From Aminobacter sp. J41 (GTDB lineage: Bacteria > Pseudomonadota > Alphaproteobacteria > Rhizobiales > Rhizobiaceae), in NCBI RefSeq assembly GCF_000526635.1, contig NZ_JAGL01000012.1, positions 1-64,000 of the forward strand: a stretch of 64,000 nucleotides of DNA. The letters run 5' to 3'. The position numbers and the translations under genes are program-made. Below the pieces are notes generated by a model, which searched no databases, was not told the origin of the DNA, and was given only the letters and a program-made list of their open reading frames with translations. Of this stretch, positions 53,079 through 61,835 are shown one piece after another. Numbering within the stretch: position 1 is the stretch's first letter; every line of letters starts with the position of its first letter.

Positions 53079-54008
53079 ATGACCACGCGCCTCTACACGC
53101 ATCCCATCTATCTCGAGCACCTGACGCCGGCCGGACACCCGGAGCGGCCGGACCGGCTGCGCGCCATCGGCAAGCTGCTCGACGAGCCCGAGTTCGAGGA
53201 TCTCGACCGCAAGGAATCGCCGCAGGCCGATGCGGGGGCGATCCTGTTCGCGCATCCGGAAGAGTACTACGACAAGATCAGGCTGCGCATTCCGCGCGAG
53301 GGGATCGTCAGGATCGATTCCGACACCACTGTCAGTCCCAAAAGCTGGCAGGCGGCGCTCACGGCGATCGGTGGCGCGCTGGCGGCGGTGGATGACGTCA
53401 TCAGCAAGCAGGTCGACAACGTGTTCGTCGCCGCCCGCCCGCCGGGGCACCACGCCGAGAAGGCGACCGCAATGGGCTTCTGCCTGTTCAACAACGCGGG
53501 AATCGCGGCGCGCCATGCCCAGCGCGTTCACGGCCTCGAGCGCGTGGCGATCGTCGACTGGGACGTCCACCACGGTAATGGCACCCAGGACATTTTTTGG
53601 GACGACCCGTCGGTCATGTACTGCTCGACGCACCAGATGCCGCTGTTTCCAGGCACCGGCGCCAAGACCGAGACCGGCACCGGCGACAACATCGTCAACG
53701 CGCCGCTTTCGGCCGGCGACGATGGCGAGGTTTTCAAGGAAGCGTTCCGTAGCCGCATCCTGCCGGCGATCGACCGGTTTCAGCCGGACCTGATCATCAT
53801 CTCCGCCGGTTTCGACGCGCACCATCGCGACCCGCTGGCGGAACTCAACCTTGTCGAAGACGATTTTGACTGGGCGACCGCCGAGTTGATGGGGAAAGCC
53901 GATCGCTGGGCGAACGGGCGGCTGGTCAGCCTGCTGGAAGGCGGCTACGACCTGCATGGGCTGGCGTTTTCGACCGCCGCCCACGTGCGACGCCTGATGA
54001 AGGGATAG
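53079..54008 (+). CDS. histone deacetylase-family amidohydrolase
   Basis: The protein has 309 residues and the arginase/deacetylase fold: ARPPGHHAEK, DWDVHHGNGTQDIFW with zinc ligands, ISAGFDAHHRDPL and LEGGYDLHGLAFS. Bacterial members remove acetyl groups from polyamines or other small amides. The substrate here is unknown. The ATG at 53079 gives the conserved start MTTRLYTHPIYLEH. xseB follows after 3 bases. Confidence 0.92.
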   Translation: MTTRLYTHPIYLEHLTPAGHPERPDRLRAIGKLLDEPEFEDLDRKESPQADAGAILFAHPEEYYDKIRLRIPREGIVRIDSDTTVSPKSWQAALTAIGGALAAVDDVISKQVDNVFVAARPPGHHAEKATAMGFCLFNNAGIAARHAQRVHGLERVAIVDWDVHHGNGTQDIFWDDPSVMYCSTHQMPLFPGTGAKTETGTGDNIVNAPLSAGDDGEVFKEAFRSRILPAIDRFQPDLIIISAGFDAHHRDPLAELNLVEDDFDWATAELMGKADRWANGRLVSLLEGGYDLHGLAFSTAAHVRRLMKG

Positions 54009-54011
54009 GAC

Positions 54012-54266
54012 ATGAACGAGACCGCCAACAACGACGACATTGCCGCAATGAGCTTCGAGCAGGCGCTTGCTGCTTTGGAGCGGATCGTTGACGATCTCGA
54101 GCGCGGCGACGTGCCGCTCGACCAGTCGATCCGCATCTATGAGCGTGGCGAGGCGCTGAAGGCGCATTGCGAGAAGCTGCTGAAGGTCGCCGAGGACAAG
54201 GTCGAGAAGATCCGCCTGTCCCGCGAGGGCAAGCCCGTCGGCACGGAGCCGCTCGACGGCGAATAA
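54012..54266 (+). CDS. xseB: exodeoxyribonuclease VII small subunit
   Basis: XseB is 84 residues long. The core [56 protein letters not shown] is the family helical hairpin that coats the long XseA subunit. xseA is not in the window. It sits 3 bases after the HDAC-family gene. Confidence 0.96.
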   Translation: MNETANNDDIAAMSFEQALAALERIVDDLERGDVPLDQSIRIYERGEALKAHCEKLLKVAEDKVEKIRLSREGKPVGTEPLDGE

Positions 54267-54333
54267 AGCGGGGCGCGTTGACGCTCCCGCCTCATCGACT
54301 TACCCTTGGCGGCTGTTCGCCACGGAGGTCGCC

Positions 54334-54591
54334 ATGACCACCACCGTCAACATGCATGATGCCAAGGCGCAGCTTGCAAAGCTGATCGAGGCCCTTGAAA
54401 ACGGCGCCGAAAGCGAAATCGGGATCGCCCGCGACGGCAGGCCGGCAGTGAAGCTGGTGCCGGTCGGCGAGGCGGCGAAGCGGGAGCGAGAATTGGCGTT
54501 CCTTGCGGGCAAATACCCGCTGATCGATCTCGATCCCTCCCTGTTCATGGACGCGGATATTGCGTCCATGTTCCTCGGCGAGGGCAAGTGA
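54334..54591 (+). CDS. orphan Phd/YefM-type antitoxin
   Basis: The protein has 85 residues. TVNMHDAKAQLAKLIEALENG is the N-terminal Phd/YefM DNA-binding segment, EIGIARDGRPAVKLVPVG is the next strand pair, and the acidic C-terminus ending ASMFLGEGK resembles VapB-type partner regions. No PIN-domain or RelE-type toxin follows: after the stop there are 80 bases without a gene and then pirin. It may be a solitary regulator or a remnant. A GC-rich palindrome-like TTCGCGGTC lies after the gene. Confidence 0.8.
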   Translation: MTTTVNMHDAKAQLAKLIEALENGAESEIGIARDGRPAVKLVPVGEAAKRERELAFLAGKYPLIDLDPSLFMDADIASMFLGEGK

Positions 54592-54671
54592 GGTTTCTTC
54601 GCGGTCCTCATTTCGCCGCCCGGAAAAAATTCGTCCCGCTGCTGACGCGGCAGTAACCTGGAGGAGATGCG

Positions 54672-55592
54672 ATGAGCTTCTTTCCCGGAAATGACCCGCA
54701 GCCTGGCGATGTGCTCGCCTGCGATGCCATCGAGACGCTGATCATCCCGAACGCGAAGGACCTCGCCGGTTTCGAGGTGCGCCGGGCGCTGCCGACGGCG
54801 CGACGCAAGCTCGTCGGTCCGTTCATCTTCTTCGACCGCATGGGCCCCGCTATCCTGCGGCCCGGGCGGATGATCGATGTGCGGCCGCATCCGCATATCG
54901 GCCTCTCCACCGTGACCTATCTTCTGGACGGCAAGATCCGCCACCGCGATTCGCTCGGCACCGAAATGGTGATCGAGCCGGGCGACGTGAACCTGATGAC
55001 GGCGGGGCGCGGCATCGTCCATTCCGAACGCTCGCCGGAAGAACTGCGGGGCAATCCGATGTCGATGTCTGGCCTGCAGACCTGGCTGGCGCTGCCGGAC
55101 GGGCAGGAAGAGATCGACCCGATGTTCCAGAACACGGGGCGCGGCGAGCTGCCGGAAATCGACGCCGAGGGCATCTCCGGCCGCGTCATCATCGGCTCGT
55201 TTCATGGCTGGAAGTCGCCGGTGCGCACGGCCTCCGAAACGCTCTATGTCGAGCTTCGCCTTGCGCCCGGCGCGCGGCTGCAAATCCCGGCCGATGCCGA
55301 GGAACGCGCCATCTACATCCTCGACGGCGAGGTCGACGTGCTCACCGACCGCTTCCCGGCAGACCGGCTGCTCGCCTTTCGCCCCGGCGACGAGATCGTC
55401 GTCTCGACGGAGCGCGGGGCGCATCTGATGTTGTTCGGCGGCGACTCGCTCGGCTCGCAGCGCTACATCTGGTGGAACTTCGTCTCCTCCTCGAAGGAGC
55501 GCATCGAGCAGGCCAAGGAGGAATGGCGAACCGGGCGTTTCGACATCGTCCCAGGCGACGAACACGAATTCATCCCCTTGCCGCAGTACTGA
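54672..55592 (+). CDS. pirin-family protein
   Basis: This two-cupin protein of 306 residues has [26 protein letters not shown] and IVHSERSP, which supply the three His and the Glu of the N-terminal metal site. The second cupin (about 205-270, [32 protein letters not shown]) lacks clear ligands. Pirins act as redox-sensing regulators or quercetin dioxygenase-like enzymes. GGAGGAG lies before the ATG at 54672. Confidence 0.9.
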   Translation: MSFFPGNDPQPGDVLACDAIETLIIPNAKDLAGFEVRRALPTARRKLVGPFIFFDRMGPAILRPGRMIDVRPHPHIGLSTVTYLLDGKIRHRDSLGTEMVIEPGDVNLMTAGRGIVHSERSPEELRGNPMSMSGLQTWLALPDGQEEIDPMFQNTGRGELPEIDAEGISGRVIIGSFHGWKSPVRTASETLYVELRLAPGARLQIPADAEERAIYILDGEVDVLTDRFPADRLLAFRPGDEIVVSTERGAHLMLFGGDSLGSQRYIWWNFVSSSKERIEQAKEEWRTGRFDIVPGDEHEFIPLPQY

Positions 55593-55681
55593 CTCAGGCC
55601 TTTGCACGGCAGCGCGCATTTACTTTCTTGGCCCGAAAGCCTATTTCCCCCTCAAACCAACAGGAACGGTCGAAAAAGCCC

Positions 55682-57595
55682 GTGTCGCCAGCCCCCAGCA
55701 CGCCACTCCTCGATAAGGTCCGGATTCCGGCTGACCTTCGCGCCTTGCCCGAAACCGATCTCCCGCAGCTCGCCACCGAGTTGCGCACGGAGCTGATCGA
55801 CGCGGTATCGCAGACCGGCGGGCATCTCGGCGCGGGGCTGGGCGTCGTCGAGCTGACGGTCGCGTTGCACTACGTCTTCAACACGCCGGACGACAAGGTG
55901 ATCTGGGACGTCGGCCACCAGGCCTATCCGCACAAGATCATCACCGGCCGCCGCGATCGTATCCGCACGCTGCGCCAGGAAGGCGGCCTGTCGGGCTTCA
56001 CCAAGCGCGACGAGAGCGAGTACGACCCGTTCGGCGCGGCGCATTCCTCGACCTCGATTTCGGCTGGCCTTGGCATGGCGGTCGGCCGCGACCTCAAGGG
56101 CGGCACCAACAATGTGATCGCCGTCATCGGCGATGGCGCGATGTCGGCCGGCATGGCGTATGAGGCGATGAACAATGCCGGCGCGCTCGATGCGCGGCTG
56201 ATCGTCATCCTCAACGATAACGACATGTCGATCGCCCCGCCGAGCGGCGCGATGAGCCACTATCTGGCGCGCCTTGCCTCGGGCAAGACATACCAGGGCA
56301 TCCGCGACTTCGGAAAGAAGCTGACTTCTTATCTCGGCAAGCGCATGGACCGCGCCGTCACGCGCGCCGTCGAGCACGCCCGCGGCTATGTGACCGGCGG
56401 CACGCTGTTCGAGGAGATGGGCTTCTTCCACATCGGCCCCATCGACGGCCACAATCTCGAGCATCTCGTTCCGGTGCTGCGCAACGTACGAGACCACATC
56501 ACCGGTCCGGTGCTGATCCACGTCGTCACGCAGAAGGGCAAGGGCTACGCACCCGCCGAAGCTGCGGCGGACAAATACCACGGCGTCAACAAGTTCGACG
56601 TCATCAGCGGCGCGCAGGCCAAGGCGCCCGCCAATGCGCCGGCCTACACCAAGGTGTTCGCCGAAAGCCTGATCCAGGAAGCGAAGCTCGACGACCGCAT
56701 CGTCGCGATTACGGCGGCCATGCCGAGCGGCACCGGCCTCGACCTGTTCGGCGAAGCATTTCCGACCCGCACCTTCGACGTCGGTATTGCCGAGCAGCAT
56801 GCGGTAACCTTTGCGGCTGGCCTTGCGACGGAAGGGCTGAAGCCGTTCACCGCGATCTACTCGACCTTCCTGCAGCGCGCCTATGACCAGGTGGTTCACG
56901 ACGTCGCGATCCAGAAGCTGCCGGTGCGCTTCCCGATCGACCGCGCCGGCTATGTCGGCGCTGATGGCCCGACCCACTGCGGCGCGTTCGACATCACGTA
57001 CCTTGCCTCGCTGCCGAACTTCGTGGTGATGGCCGCTGCCGACGAGGCAGAGCTGCGCCATATGGTGCGCACCGCGGCCGACTATGACGAGGGTCCGATC
57101 TCGTTCCGCTATCCGCGCGGCAATGGCGTCGGCGTCGAGATGCCGGAACGTGGAAAATTCCTCGAGATCGGCAAGGGCCGCATCGTCAAGGAAGGCACCA
57201 AGATCGCGCTGTTGTCGCTCGGCACGCGCCTCGCCGACTGCCTTGCGGCAGCCGAGGAACTTGATGCGGCAGGCCTTTCGACCACAGTCGCGGACGCGCG
57301 CTTTGCCAAGCCGCTCGACGTTGACCTCCTGCGCCGTCTTGCGCGCGAACACGAGGTGCTGATCACCGTCGAGGAAGGTTCGATCGGCGGCTTCGGCAGC
57401 CACGTGCTGCACCAGCTGGCGCATGACGGCCTGCTCGACAACGGGCTCAAGGTGCGCCCGCTCGTCCTGCCGGACGAGTTCACCGACCACGGCAAGCCGG
57501 AGAAGATGTACGCTCGCGCAGGGCTTGATGCTGCCGGGATCGTCCGCACCGTCTTCACGGCGCTCGGCCGCTCGACCAGCGCGGCATCTGCCTGA
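55682..57595 (+). CDS. dxs: 1-deoxy-D-xylulose-5-phosphate synthase
   Basis: Dxs joins pyruvate and glyceraldehyde 3-phosphate with thiamine diphosphate, the first step of isoprenoid synthesis, also feeding thiamine and pyridoxal routes. The 637 residues show [41 protein letters not shown] with the GDG...N ThDP motif, [13 protein letters not shown] with catalytic Glu, and the transketolase C-domain. I chose the GTG at 55682 ([13 protein letters not shown]), since the family starts just before TPLLD. xseB lies two genes upstream; the orphan antitoxin and pirin lie between. Confidence 0.95.
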   Translation: MSPAPSTPLLDKVRIPADLRALPETDLPQLATELRTELIDAVSQTGGHLGAGLGVVELTVALHYVFNTPDDKVIWDVGHQAYPHKIITGRRDRIRTLRQEGGLSGFTKRDESEYDPFGAAHSSTSISAGLGMAVGRDLKGGTNNVIAVIGDGAMSAGMAYEAMNNAGALDARLIVILNDNDMSIAPPSGAMSHYLARLASGKTYQGIRDFGKKLTSYLGKRMDRAVTRAVEHARGYVTGGTLFEEMGFFHIGPIDGHNLEHLVPVLRNVRDHITGPVLIHVVTQKGKGYAPAEAAADKYHGVNKFDVISGAQAKAPANAPAYTKVFAESLIQEAKLDDRIVAITAAMPSGTGLDLFGEAFPTRTFDVGIAEQHAVTFAAGLATEGLKPFTAIYSTFLQRAYDQVVHDVAIQKLPVRFPIDRAGYVGADGPTHCGAFDITYLASLPNFVVMAAADEAELRHMVRTAADYDEGPISFRYPRGNGVGVEMPERGKFLEIGKGRIVKEGTKIALLSLGTRLADCLAAAEELDAAGLSTTVADARFAKPLDVDLLRRLAREHEVLITVEEGSIGGFGSHVLHQLAHDGLLDNGLKVRPLVLPDEFTDHGKPEKMYARAGLDAAGIVRTVFTALGRSTSAASA

Positions 57596-57609
57596 GCGGC
57601 GGAGCGGGC

Positions 57610-58371
57610 GTGAGCTTGCCCACCTCCACCGAGAAGCTGCGGCTGGACGAACTGCTCGTCCGGCGCGGCTTTTTTGCCAGCCGCTCGCGGGCGAGGGACG
57701 CGGTGGCGCGCGGGGCGGTTTCGGTCGGCGGCAAGGTGGTCTCGAAGCCGGGACAGCCGACGCCGGAAGATGCAGACATCGTGGTTGATGACCCGGCGCG
57801 CGGCTATGTCTCGCGCGCGGCGCTGAAGCTGATTGCCGGGCTCGATGCGTTTGGCTTCGATCCGGCGGGGATGGTCGCCATCGACATCGGCGCCTCGACC
57901 GGCGGGTTCACGCAGGTGTTGCTTGAGCGCGGCGCTTCCCACGTCTACGCGGTCGACGTCGGTCATGGCCAGATCGATCCGGGGCTGGCAAGCGATCCGC
58001 GGGTGACAAACCTCGAGAAGCTGAACGCACGGGAGCTTTCCGCCCATCACATCGACGGTGCGGCGCCGAATTTCGTCGTCTCGGATGTGAGCTTCATTTC
58101 GCTGAAGCTGGCGCTGCCGCCTGCACTTGCACTTGCGGCCCCGGGCGCACGCTGCGTGCTGCTGGTGAAGCCGCAGTTCGAGGCAGGCCGCGAGGCGATC
58201 GGCAAGGGCGGCATTTTGCGCGATCCGGCACTCGGGCCGAAGATCGCCGAAGATCTTTCCGCCTGGCTGGGCACCCAGCCCGGCTGGCGCAGCATTGGAA
58301 CTGCTCCGTCCCCCATCGAAGGCGGCGACGGCAACATGGAATTCCTGCTTGGCGGGATAAAGGACAGATGA
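57610..58371 (+). CDS. tlyA: TlyA-family rRNA 2'-O-methyltransferase
   Basis: The protein has 253 residues with an N-terminal S4 RNA-binding domain (LRLDELLVRRGFFASRSRARDAVARGAVSVGG) and an FtsJ-like SAM domain (AIDIGASTGGFTQVLLERGA, SDVSFISLKLALPPAL). TlyA proteins methylate cytidine 2'-O in 16S or 23S rRNA; some are called hemolysins. The start is GTG at 57610 after GGAG. It shares ATGA with the next gene and lies 14 bases after dxs, so a dxs-tlyA-methyltransferase operon is likely. Confidence 0.92.
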   Translation: MSLPTSTEKLRLDELLVRRGFFASRSRARDAVARGAVSVGGKVVSKPGQPTPEDADIVVDDPARGYVSRAALKLIAGLDAFGFDPAGMVAIDIGASTGGFTQVLLERGASHVYAVDVGHGQIDPGLASDPRVTNLEKLNARELSAHHIDGAAPNFVVSDVSFISLKLALPPALALAAPGARCVLLVKPQFEAGREAIGKGGILRDPALGPKIAEDLSAWLGTQPGWRSIGTAPSPIEGGDGNMEFLLGGIKDR

Positions 58372-59612
58372 GCAGCATAGTCACGATCTCGCGCCTCGGC
58401 GCACAGGCCGACGGCATCGCCGAGACCGAAGGCGGGCAGGTCTTCGTGCCCTTCACGCTGCCCGGAGAGAAGGTGAACATCGCCGTCGGCGGCAAGCGCG
58501 CCGACATCGTCGCGCTGCTGGAGACCTCGCCGCAGCGTGTTGCCCCGCCATGCCGGCATTTCGGCGATTGCGGCGGCTGCGCGATCCAGCACCTCGAGCA
58601 CGGCGCCTATCGCGATTGGAAGCGGCAGATCCTGGTCGATGCGCTGCGCGCCCGCGGCATCGAGACGGAAGTCGACTCGATGGTCGATTGTCCGCCGCAT
58701 TCGCGCCGCCGCGCGGCACTCACCGCCCGCAAGACCGAAAAGGGCCTGCTCCTCGGCTTCAACGCCGCCCTGTCGCACCGCATCGTCGACATGGAAGAAT
58801 GCCCGGTGATGCTGCCGTCGATCGTCGAAAAGCTCGACGTGCTGCGCCAGCTTGGGCTGCTCGTCGCGCAGACGAAGGATCCGTTCCGCTTCGGCGTGAC
58901 GCAGACGGCCTCAGGCCTGGACGTCGCGGCGCAGGACAGCGGCAGGCTCGAAGGCCCGGCGCGGCAGGCGGCGATCGAGTTCTGCCTCGCCAACGGCATT
59001 GCGCGCCTGTCGGTCGATGGCGAGATCATCGTCGAGCCGAAGAAGCCGATGGTGATGGTCGATGACATCGCCGTCATTCCGCCCCCCGGCGCGTTTCTGC
59101 AGGCGGTCGAGAGCGCCGAGCAGGTGATGGCCGGGCTCGTGACCGAACACTTGAGGAAGGCCAAGCGCGTCGCCGACCTCTTTGCCGGCATTGGCACCTT
59201 CGCGCTGCGCCTTGCGCGTCAGAGCGAGGTGCATGCGGTGGAGGGCGACGCGCCGGCGCTCGCCGCGCTCGACCGCGCCTTCCGCTTCGGGACGGGCCTG
59301 AAGCGCGTGACGATCGAGAAGCGCGACCTGTTCCGCCGCCCGCTGACCTTCAAGGAACTTGATTTTGGTTTCGACGGCCTTGTTTTCGACCCGCCGCGCG
59401 CGGGCGCCGAGGATCAGGCGAAGCAGATCGCACGCTCGAATGTGCAGCGTGTGGCGGCGGTGTCGTGCAATCCAACGACGCTCGCGCGCGACCTGCGGAT
59501 TCTCATCGACGGCGGCTATACGCTGAAGCGCGTGGTGCCGGTCGACCAGTTCCTCTGGTCGCCGCATCTGGAAACCGTCGCTCTGCTCGAGAAGCCGAAG
59601 AAGCGGAAGTAG
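58368..59612 (+). CDS. RlmD/TrmA-type RNA (uracil-C5) methyltransferase
   Basis: The protein has 414 residues. An N-terminal TRAM-like part is followed by the Fe-S cysteines Cys62, Cys68, Cys71 (CRHFGDCGGC) and a fourth in DMEECPV, as in RlmD. The SAM domain has VADLFAGIGTFALRLARQ and LVFDPPRAG, and VSCNP carries the catalytic cysteine near residue 365. It methylates a uridine, probably in 23S rRNA, but the exact site cannot be stated. It overlaps tlyA by four bases. Confidence 0.9.
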   Translation: MSSIVTISRLGAQADGIAETEGGQVFVPFTLPGEKVNIAVGGKRADIVALLETSPQRVAPPCRHFGDCGGCAIQHLEHGAYRDWKRQILVDALRARGIETEVDSMVDCPPHSRRRAALTARKTEKGLLLGFNAALSHRIVDMEECPVMLPSIVEKLDVLRQLGLLVAQTKDPFRFGVTQTASGLDVAAQDSGRLEGPARQAAIEFCLANGIARLSVDGEIIVEPKKPMVMVDDIAVIPPPGAFLQAVESAEQVMAGLVTEHLRKAKRVADLFAGIGTFALRLARQSEVHAVEGDAPALAALDRAFRFGTGLKRVTIEKRDLFRRPLTFKELDFGFDGLVFDPPRAGAEDQAKQIARSNVQRVAAVSCNPTTLARDLRILIDGGYTLKRVVPVDQFLWSPHLETVALLEKPKKRK

Positions 59613-59626
59613 GCGAGCGGGACGCT

Positions 59627-59688
59627 TGTCTCGCCCCCTCCGGCGCTTCGCGCCACCTCCCCCGCTTCGCAGGGGAGGATCCTCGTGC
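59627..59688. repeat. intergenic hairpin repeat after the RlmD-type gene
   Basis: Two hairpins follow one another: GGCG-CTTCG-CGCC (59642-59654) and CCTCCCC (59656-59662) with GGGGAGG (59672-59678). The pattern is typical of short repeats scattered between genes in Mesorhizobium-like genomes. It may also help end the upstream operon. Confidence 0.65.
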
Positions 59689-59727
59689 AGTGTCGGTCCG
59701 GCGTAGCACGCAACCGGAGATGCTCCG

Positions 59728-59760
59728 GCATGGACCCTCGGGTCAAGCCCGAGGGTGACG
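59728..59760. repeat. dispersed palindrome (copy 2, reversed)
   Basis: The complement of this stretch reads CGTCACCCTCGGGCTTGACC then CGAGGGTCCATGC, the same unit as at 36047-36084 and 60008-60044. CCCTCGGG pairs with CCCGAGGG. Confidence 0.75.
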
Positions 59761-60007
59761 ATGTGGGGATGTGGTCGGCCAGATGGGGTCGTCGCGCCCT
59801 CGGGATCGTCGCGCGCTCGGCCACCTACTCGTTCCAAAGCCCTGAACTCAAGGGTCTCGCCAAGGTGTTATGGTGCTGGATGAATGCAACCCGATCTCGC
59901 AGACACCACTTCTTAGCTAAGGCTTCGCCAATGCCTAGAAAACCGGGCGCAGGGTGCGGGTGACCTCAGCGACAGTCGTGGAAGTTTGAGCTCAACATCT
60001 CAATCTT

Positions 60008-60044
60008 CGTCACCCTCGGCTTGACCCGAGGGTCCATGCCTGAA
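60008..60044. repeat. dispersed palindrome (copy 3)
   Basis: The same unit, CGTCACCCTCGGCTTGACCC then GAGGGTCCATGCCTGAAC. It shares the GTCCATGCCTGAAC tail type with copy 1. It faces opposite to copy 2, so the two form a long-range inverted pair about 250 bases apart. Confidence 0.75.
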
Positions 60045-60175
60045 CGCTAAAAGCGGCAGAGCCGTCGCGGGTTATAAGGTCATCCCCGAGCGACGAGGTT
60101 GCATAGTTGAAGCATCGGCGGAACGGTTCAATGCGTCGACGCTCTAAACCCGTAAACCCTTAGGATTCTACGTCC

Positions 60176-60871
60176 CTATCCCCTTAGCACCTTCTCCACA
60201 TACTCCGGCACGATGTCCGTCGCCTTGCCGTGGATGGTTTCGTGGAAGGCGGAGGCGTTTTCGGACGGTTCGAGGTTGAGCATCACGGTATGCGCGCCGT
60301 TGAGGCTGGCTTCCTCGACGAAGTCGGCGGCCGGATAGACCGCGCCGGAGGTGCCGATGGCGATGAAGAGGTCGGCCGTCGCCAGCGCCTGATAGATCTT
60401 GTCCATGTGGTAGGGCATCTCGCCGAACCAGACGATGTCCGGCCGCAGGCGCCCCGGCGACTCGCAGGACGGACAGCGAGAGTCGATCGTCATGTCGCCG
60501 AGCCACGGGCTGCGCGCGCCGCGGGAGCGGCACAGCGCCGAACGCAGCTGGCCGTGCATGTGGATGAGGTTCTTCGTGCCGGCAGTCTCGTGCAGGTCGT
60601 CGACGTTCTGGGTGATGATCGTCACCGATCCGGAAAATTCACGCTCGAGGCGGGCGAGCGCATAGTGCGCCTCGTTGGGTTTCACCTCATGCAACTGGCG
60701 CCGCCGCGCATTGTAGAAGTCGTAGACGCGGGCAGGGTGGCGGGCAAAGGCATCGGGCGTGGCATAATCGCGCCAGTCGAACTTCGACCAGATACCGTGG
60801 GCGTCGCGGAAGCTGGCGATCCCGGATTCCACCGAAATGCCCGCGCCGGTGAGGATGACGATCGAATTCAC
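60176..60871 (-). CDS. cobB: NAD-dependent protein deacylase (sirtuin, CobB)
   Basis: The sirtuin has 231 residues: LTGAGISVESGIASFRDAHGIW (NAD loop), ITQNVDDLHETAGTKNLIHMHG with catalytic His, and DIVWFGEMP. YNARRRQL contains the Tyr-x2-Arg pair that in this class favours succinyl- and malonyl-lysine over acetyl-lysine. The zinc site is partial (Cys in ALCRSRG, then CPSC), as also in E. coli CobB. The start is GTG at 60871. It is divergent from the RES-Xre pair with 74 bases between. Confidence 0.93.
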   Translation of the reverse strand: MNSIVILTGAGISVESGIASFRDAHGIWSKFDWRDYATPDAFARHPARVYDFYNARRRQLHEVKPNEAHYALARLEREFSGSVTIITQNVDDLHETAGTKNLIHMHGQLRSALCRSRGARSPWLGDMTIDSRCPSCESPGRLRPDIVWFGEMPYHMDKIYQALATADLFIAIGTSGAVYPAADFVEEASLNGAHTVMLNLEPSENASAFHETIHGKATDIVPEYVEKVLRG

Positions 60872-60880
60872 GGGTCTGCC

Positions 60881-60913
60881 TTGAACCGAACAGATGTTGA
60901 GCTCATATTGAGC
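60881..60913 (+). promoter_or_regulatory. promoter and palindromic operator of the toxin-antitoxin pair
   Basis: TTGAAC (60881-60886), 17 bases and CATATT (60904-60909) form a likely promoter. GCTCA-TAT-TGAGC (60901-60913) is a perfect palindrome over the -10, as expected for autorepression by the antitoxin. TTGAGC is also repeated at 60897 and 60908, one helical turn apart. Confidence 0.6.
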
Positions 60914-60945
60914 ACGTGAGTGCCAAAACGCGCAAGGATTTTGTC

Positions 60946-61317
60946 ATGGCAGACGCTGTCCTCGACATTCAGGCTTCGAAGTTCGGCGAGAAGGGATCGC
61001 CGTTCCTGTCGCCGCGCCGTGTTGCAGAGCTTCTTGGCGTTACGATGACCGAGCTCGCCGGCCTGATCGGGGTGGCCCGCAACACCTTGGCGGCCAAGAC
61101 AGGCGCGCGCAAGGTTGATGCCGCCCTGAGCCCGGTGGTGCGCGTGCTGGCCATGGCCTCCGAAATGGCGGGTGGCGAGGAACGCGCAGCGATCTGGTTC
61201 AAGCACCAGCCGATACCGGGCTGGGCCGGCAAGACGGCTTACGATCTGGTTCAGGAAGGCAAGGCGGACAAGGTGCTCGCCTATCTCGAGGCAGTGCGCT
61301 CCGGCGTCTATGCCTGA
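60946..61317 (+). CDS. Xre/MbcA/ParS-family antitoxin
   Basis: The antitoxin has 123 residues. The N-terminal half (FLSPRRVAELLGVTMTELAGLIGVARNTLAAKTGARKVDAAL) is a helix-turn-helix, and the C-terminal part (AIWFKHQPIPGWAGKTAYDLVQEGKADKVLAYLEAVRSGVYA) is the DUF2384 toxin-binding domain. I chose the ATG at 60946 with AAGGA upstream; a GTG at 60916 would lie at the predicted transcript start. It overlaps the toxin gene by 8 bases. Confidence 0.9.
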   Translation: MADAVLDIQASKFGEKGSPFLSPRRVAELLGVTMTELAGLIGVARNTLAAKTGARKVDAALSPVVRVLAMASEMAGGEERAAIWFKHQPIPGWAGKTAYDLVQEGKADKVLAYLEAVRSGVYA

Positions 61318-61825
61318 GAAGCAGGACGAACCGGTCGACCTCTGGCGTGCCTACGTGCCGCAATGGGCGCATGCTCCTCTGTCCGGAGACGGCGCGGCGC
61401 GGTTCGGCGGCAGGTGGAACCCGGTAGGTGCCCCCACCATCTACGCCGCGCGCGAACTGTCGACGGCCTGGGCCGAGTACAACCAGGGTTTCGTCCAGCA
61501 TCCGGCGCTCATCGCCAGGCTGATCCTCACTGGAGCAAGGCTGGCGGATTTCACCAACGGTGATGTGCTGGCGTCATTCGGCGTGGATAAGACGATCCAC
61601 GCCTGCGAATGGCGCGCCGATCTGGACGAGGGAAGGCGGCCGGCAACGCACCGGCTGCGCGAGGAGCTGCTGAAACAGGGCTTCGACGGCCTGATCTATC
61701 CGTCGTTCATGTCGCCGGGCGGAACCTGTGTCGCGCTGTGGCGCTGGAATCGCGGGGAGGGGCCGCGGCTCGAGGTGATCGATCCGGAAGGCAGGCTGCC
61801 GAAGACGCCTGCCTCCTGGCTCTGA
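61310..61825 (+). CDS. RES-domain toxin
   Basis: The RES-domain protein has 171 residues. VDLWRAYVPQWA, ARFGGRWNPVGAPTIYAARELSTAWAEY and GLIYPSFMSPGGTCVALW contain the conserved Arg, Glu and Ser of the family. RES toxins attack NAD+ (phosphorolysis or hydrolysis) or ADP-ribosylate targets, and the Xre-type antitoxin blocks the active site. The key residues look intact. The ATG at 61310 lies inside the antitoxin gene. Confidence 0.92.
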   Translation: MPEKQDEPVDLWRAYVPQWAHAPLSGDGAARFGGRWNPVGAPTIYAARELSTAWAEYNQGFVQHPALIARLILTGARLADFTNGDVLASFGVDKTIHACEWRADLDEGRRPATHRLREELLKQGFDGLIYPSFMSPGGTCVALWRWNRGEGPRLEVIDPEGRLPKTPASWL

Positions 61826-61835
61826 GGCGGCCGCG

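Larger units (their letters stand above)
59613..60175. other. 563-base gene-free gap filled with dispersed repeats
   Basis: Three recognised repeats (59627-59688, 59728-59760, 60008-60044) lie here. The rest has no frame with codon bias, no tRNA and no strong promoter. Apparent peptides with SGMDPRVKPEGDD come from the palindrome, not from a gene. The gap separates the methyltransferase gene from the convergent cobB. Confidence 0.7.

Noticed and set aside
59685-59963. 92-codon frame with the peptide SGMDPRVKPEGDD
   Set aside because: The peptide comes from the dispersed palindrome at 59728-59760. This false gene is common in alphaproteobacterial annotation.
60916-60945. GTG at 60916 as antitoxin start
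   Set aside because: It falls at the predicted transcript start with no ribosome site; the ATG at 60946 has AAGGA at the right distance.
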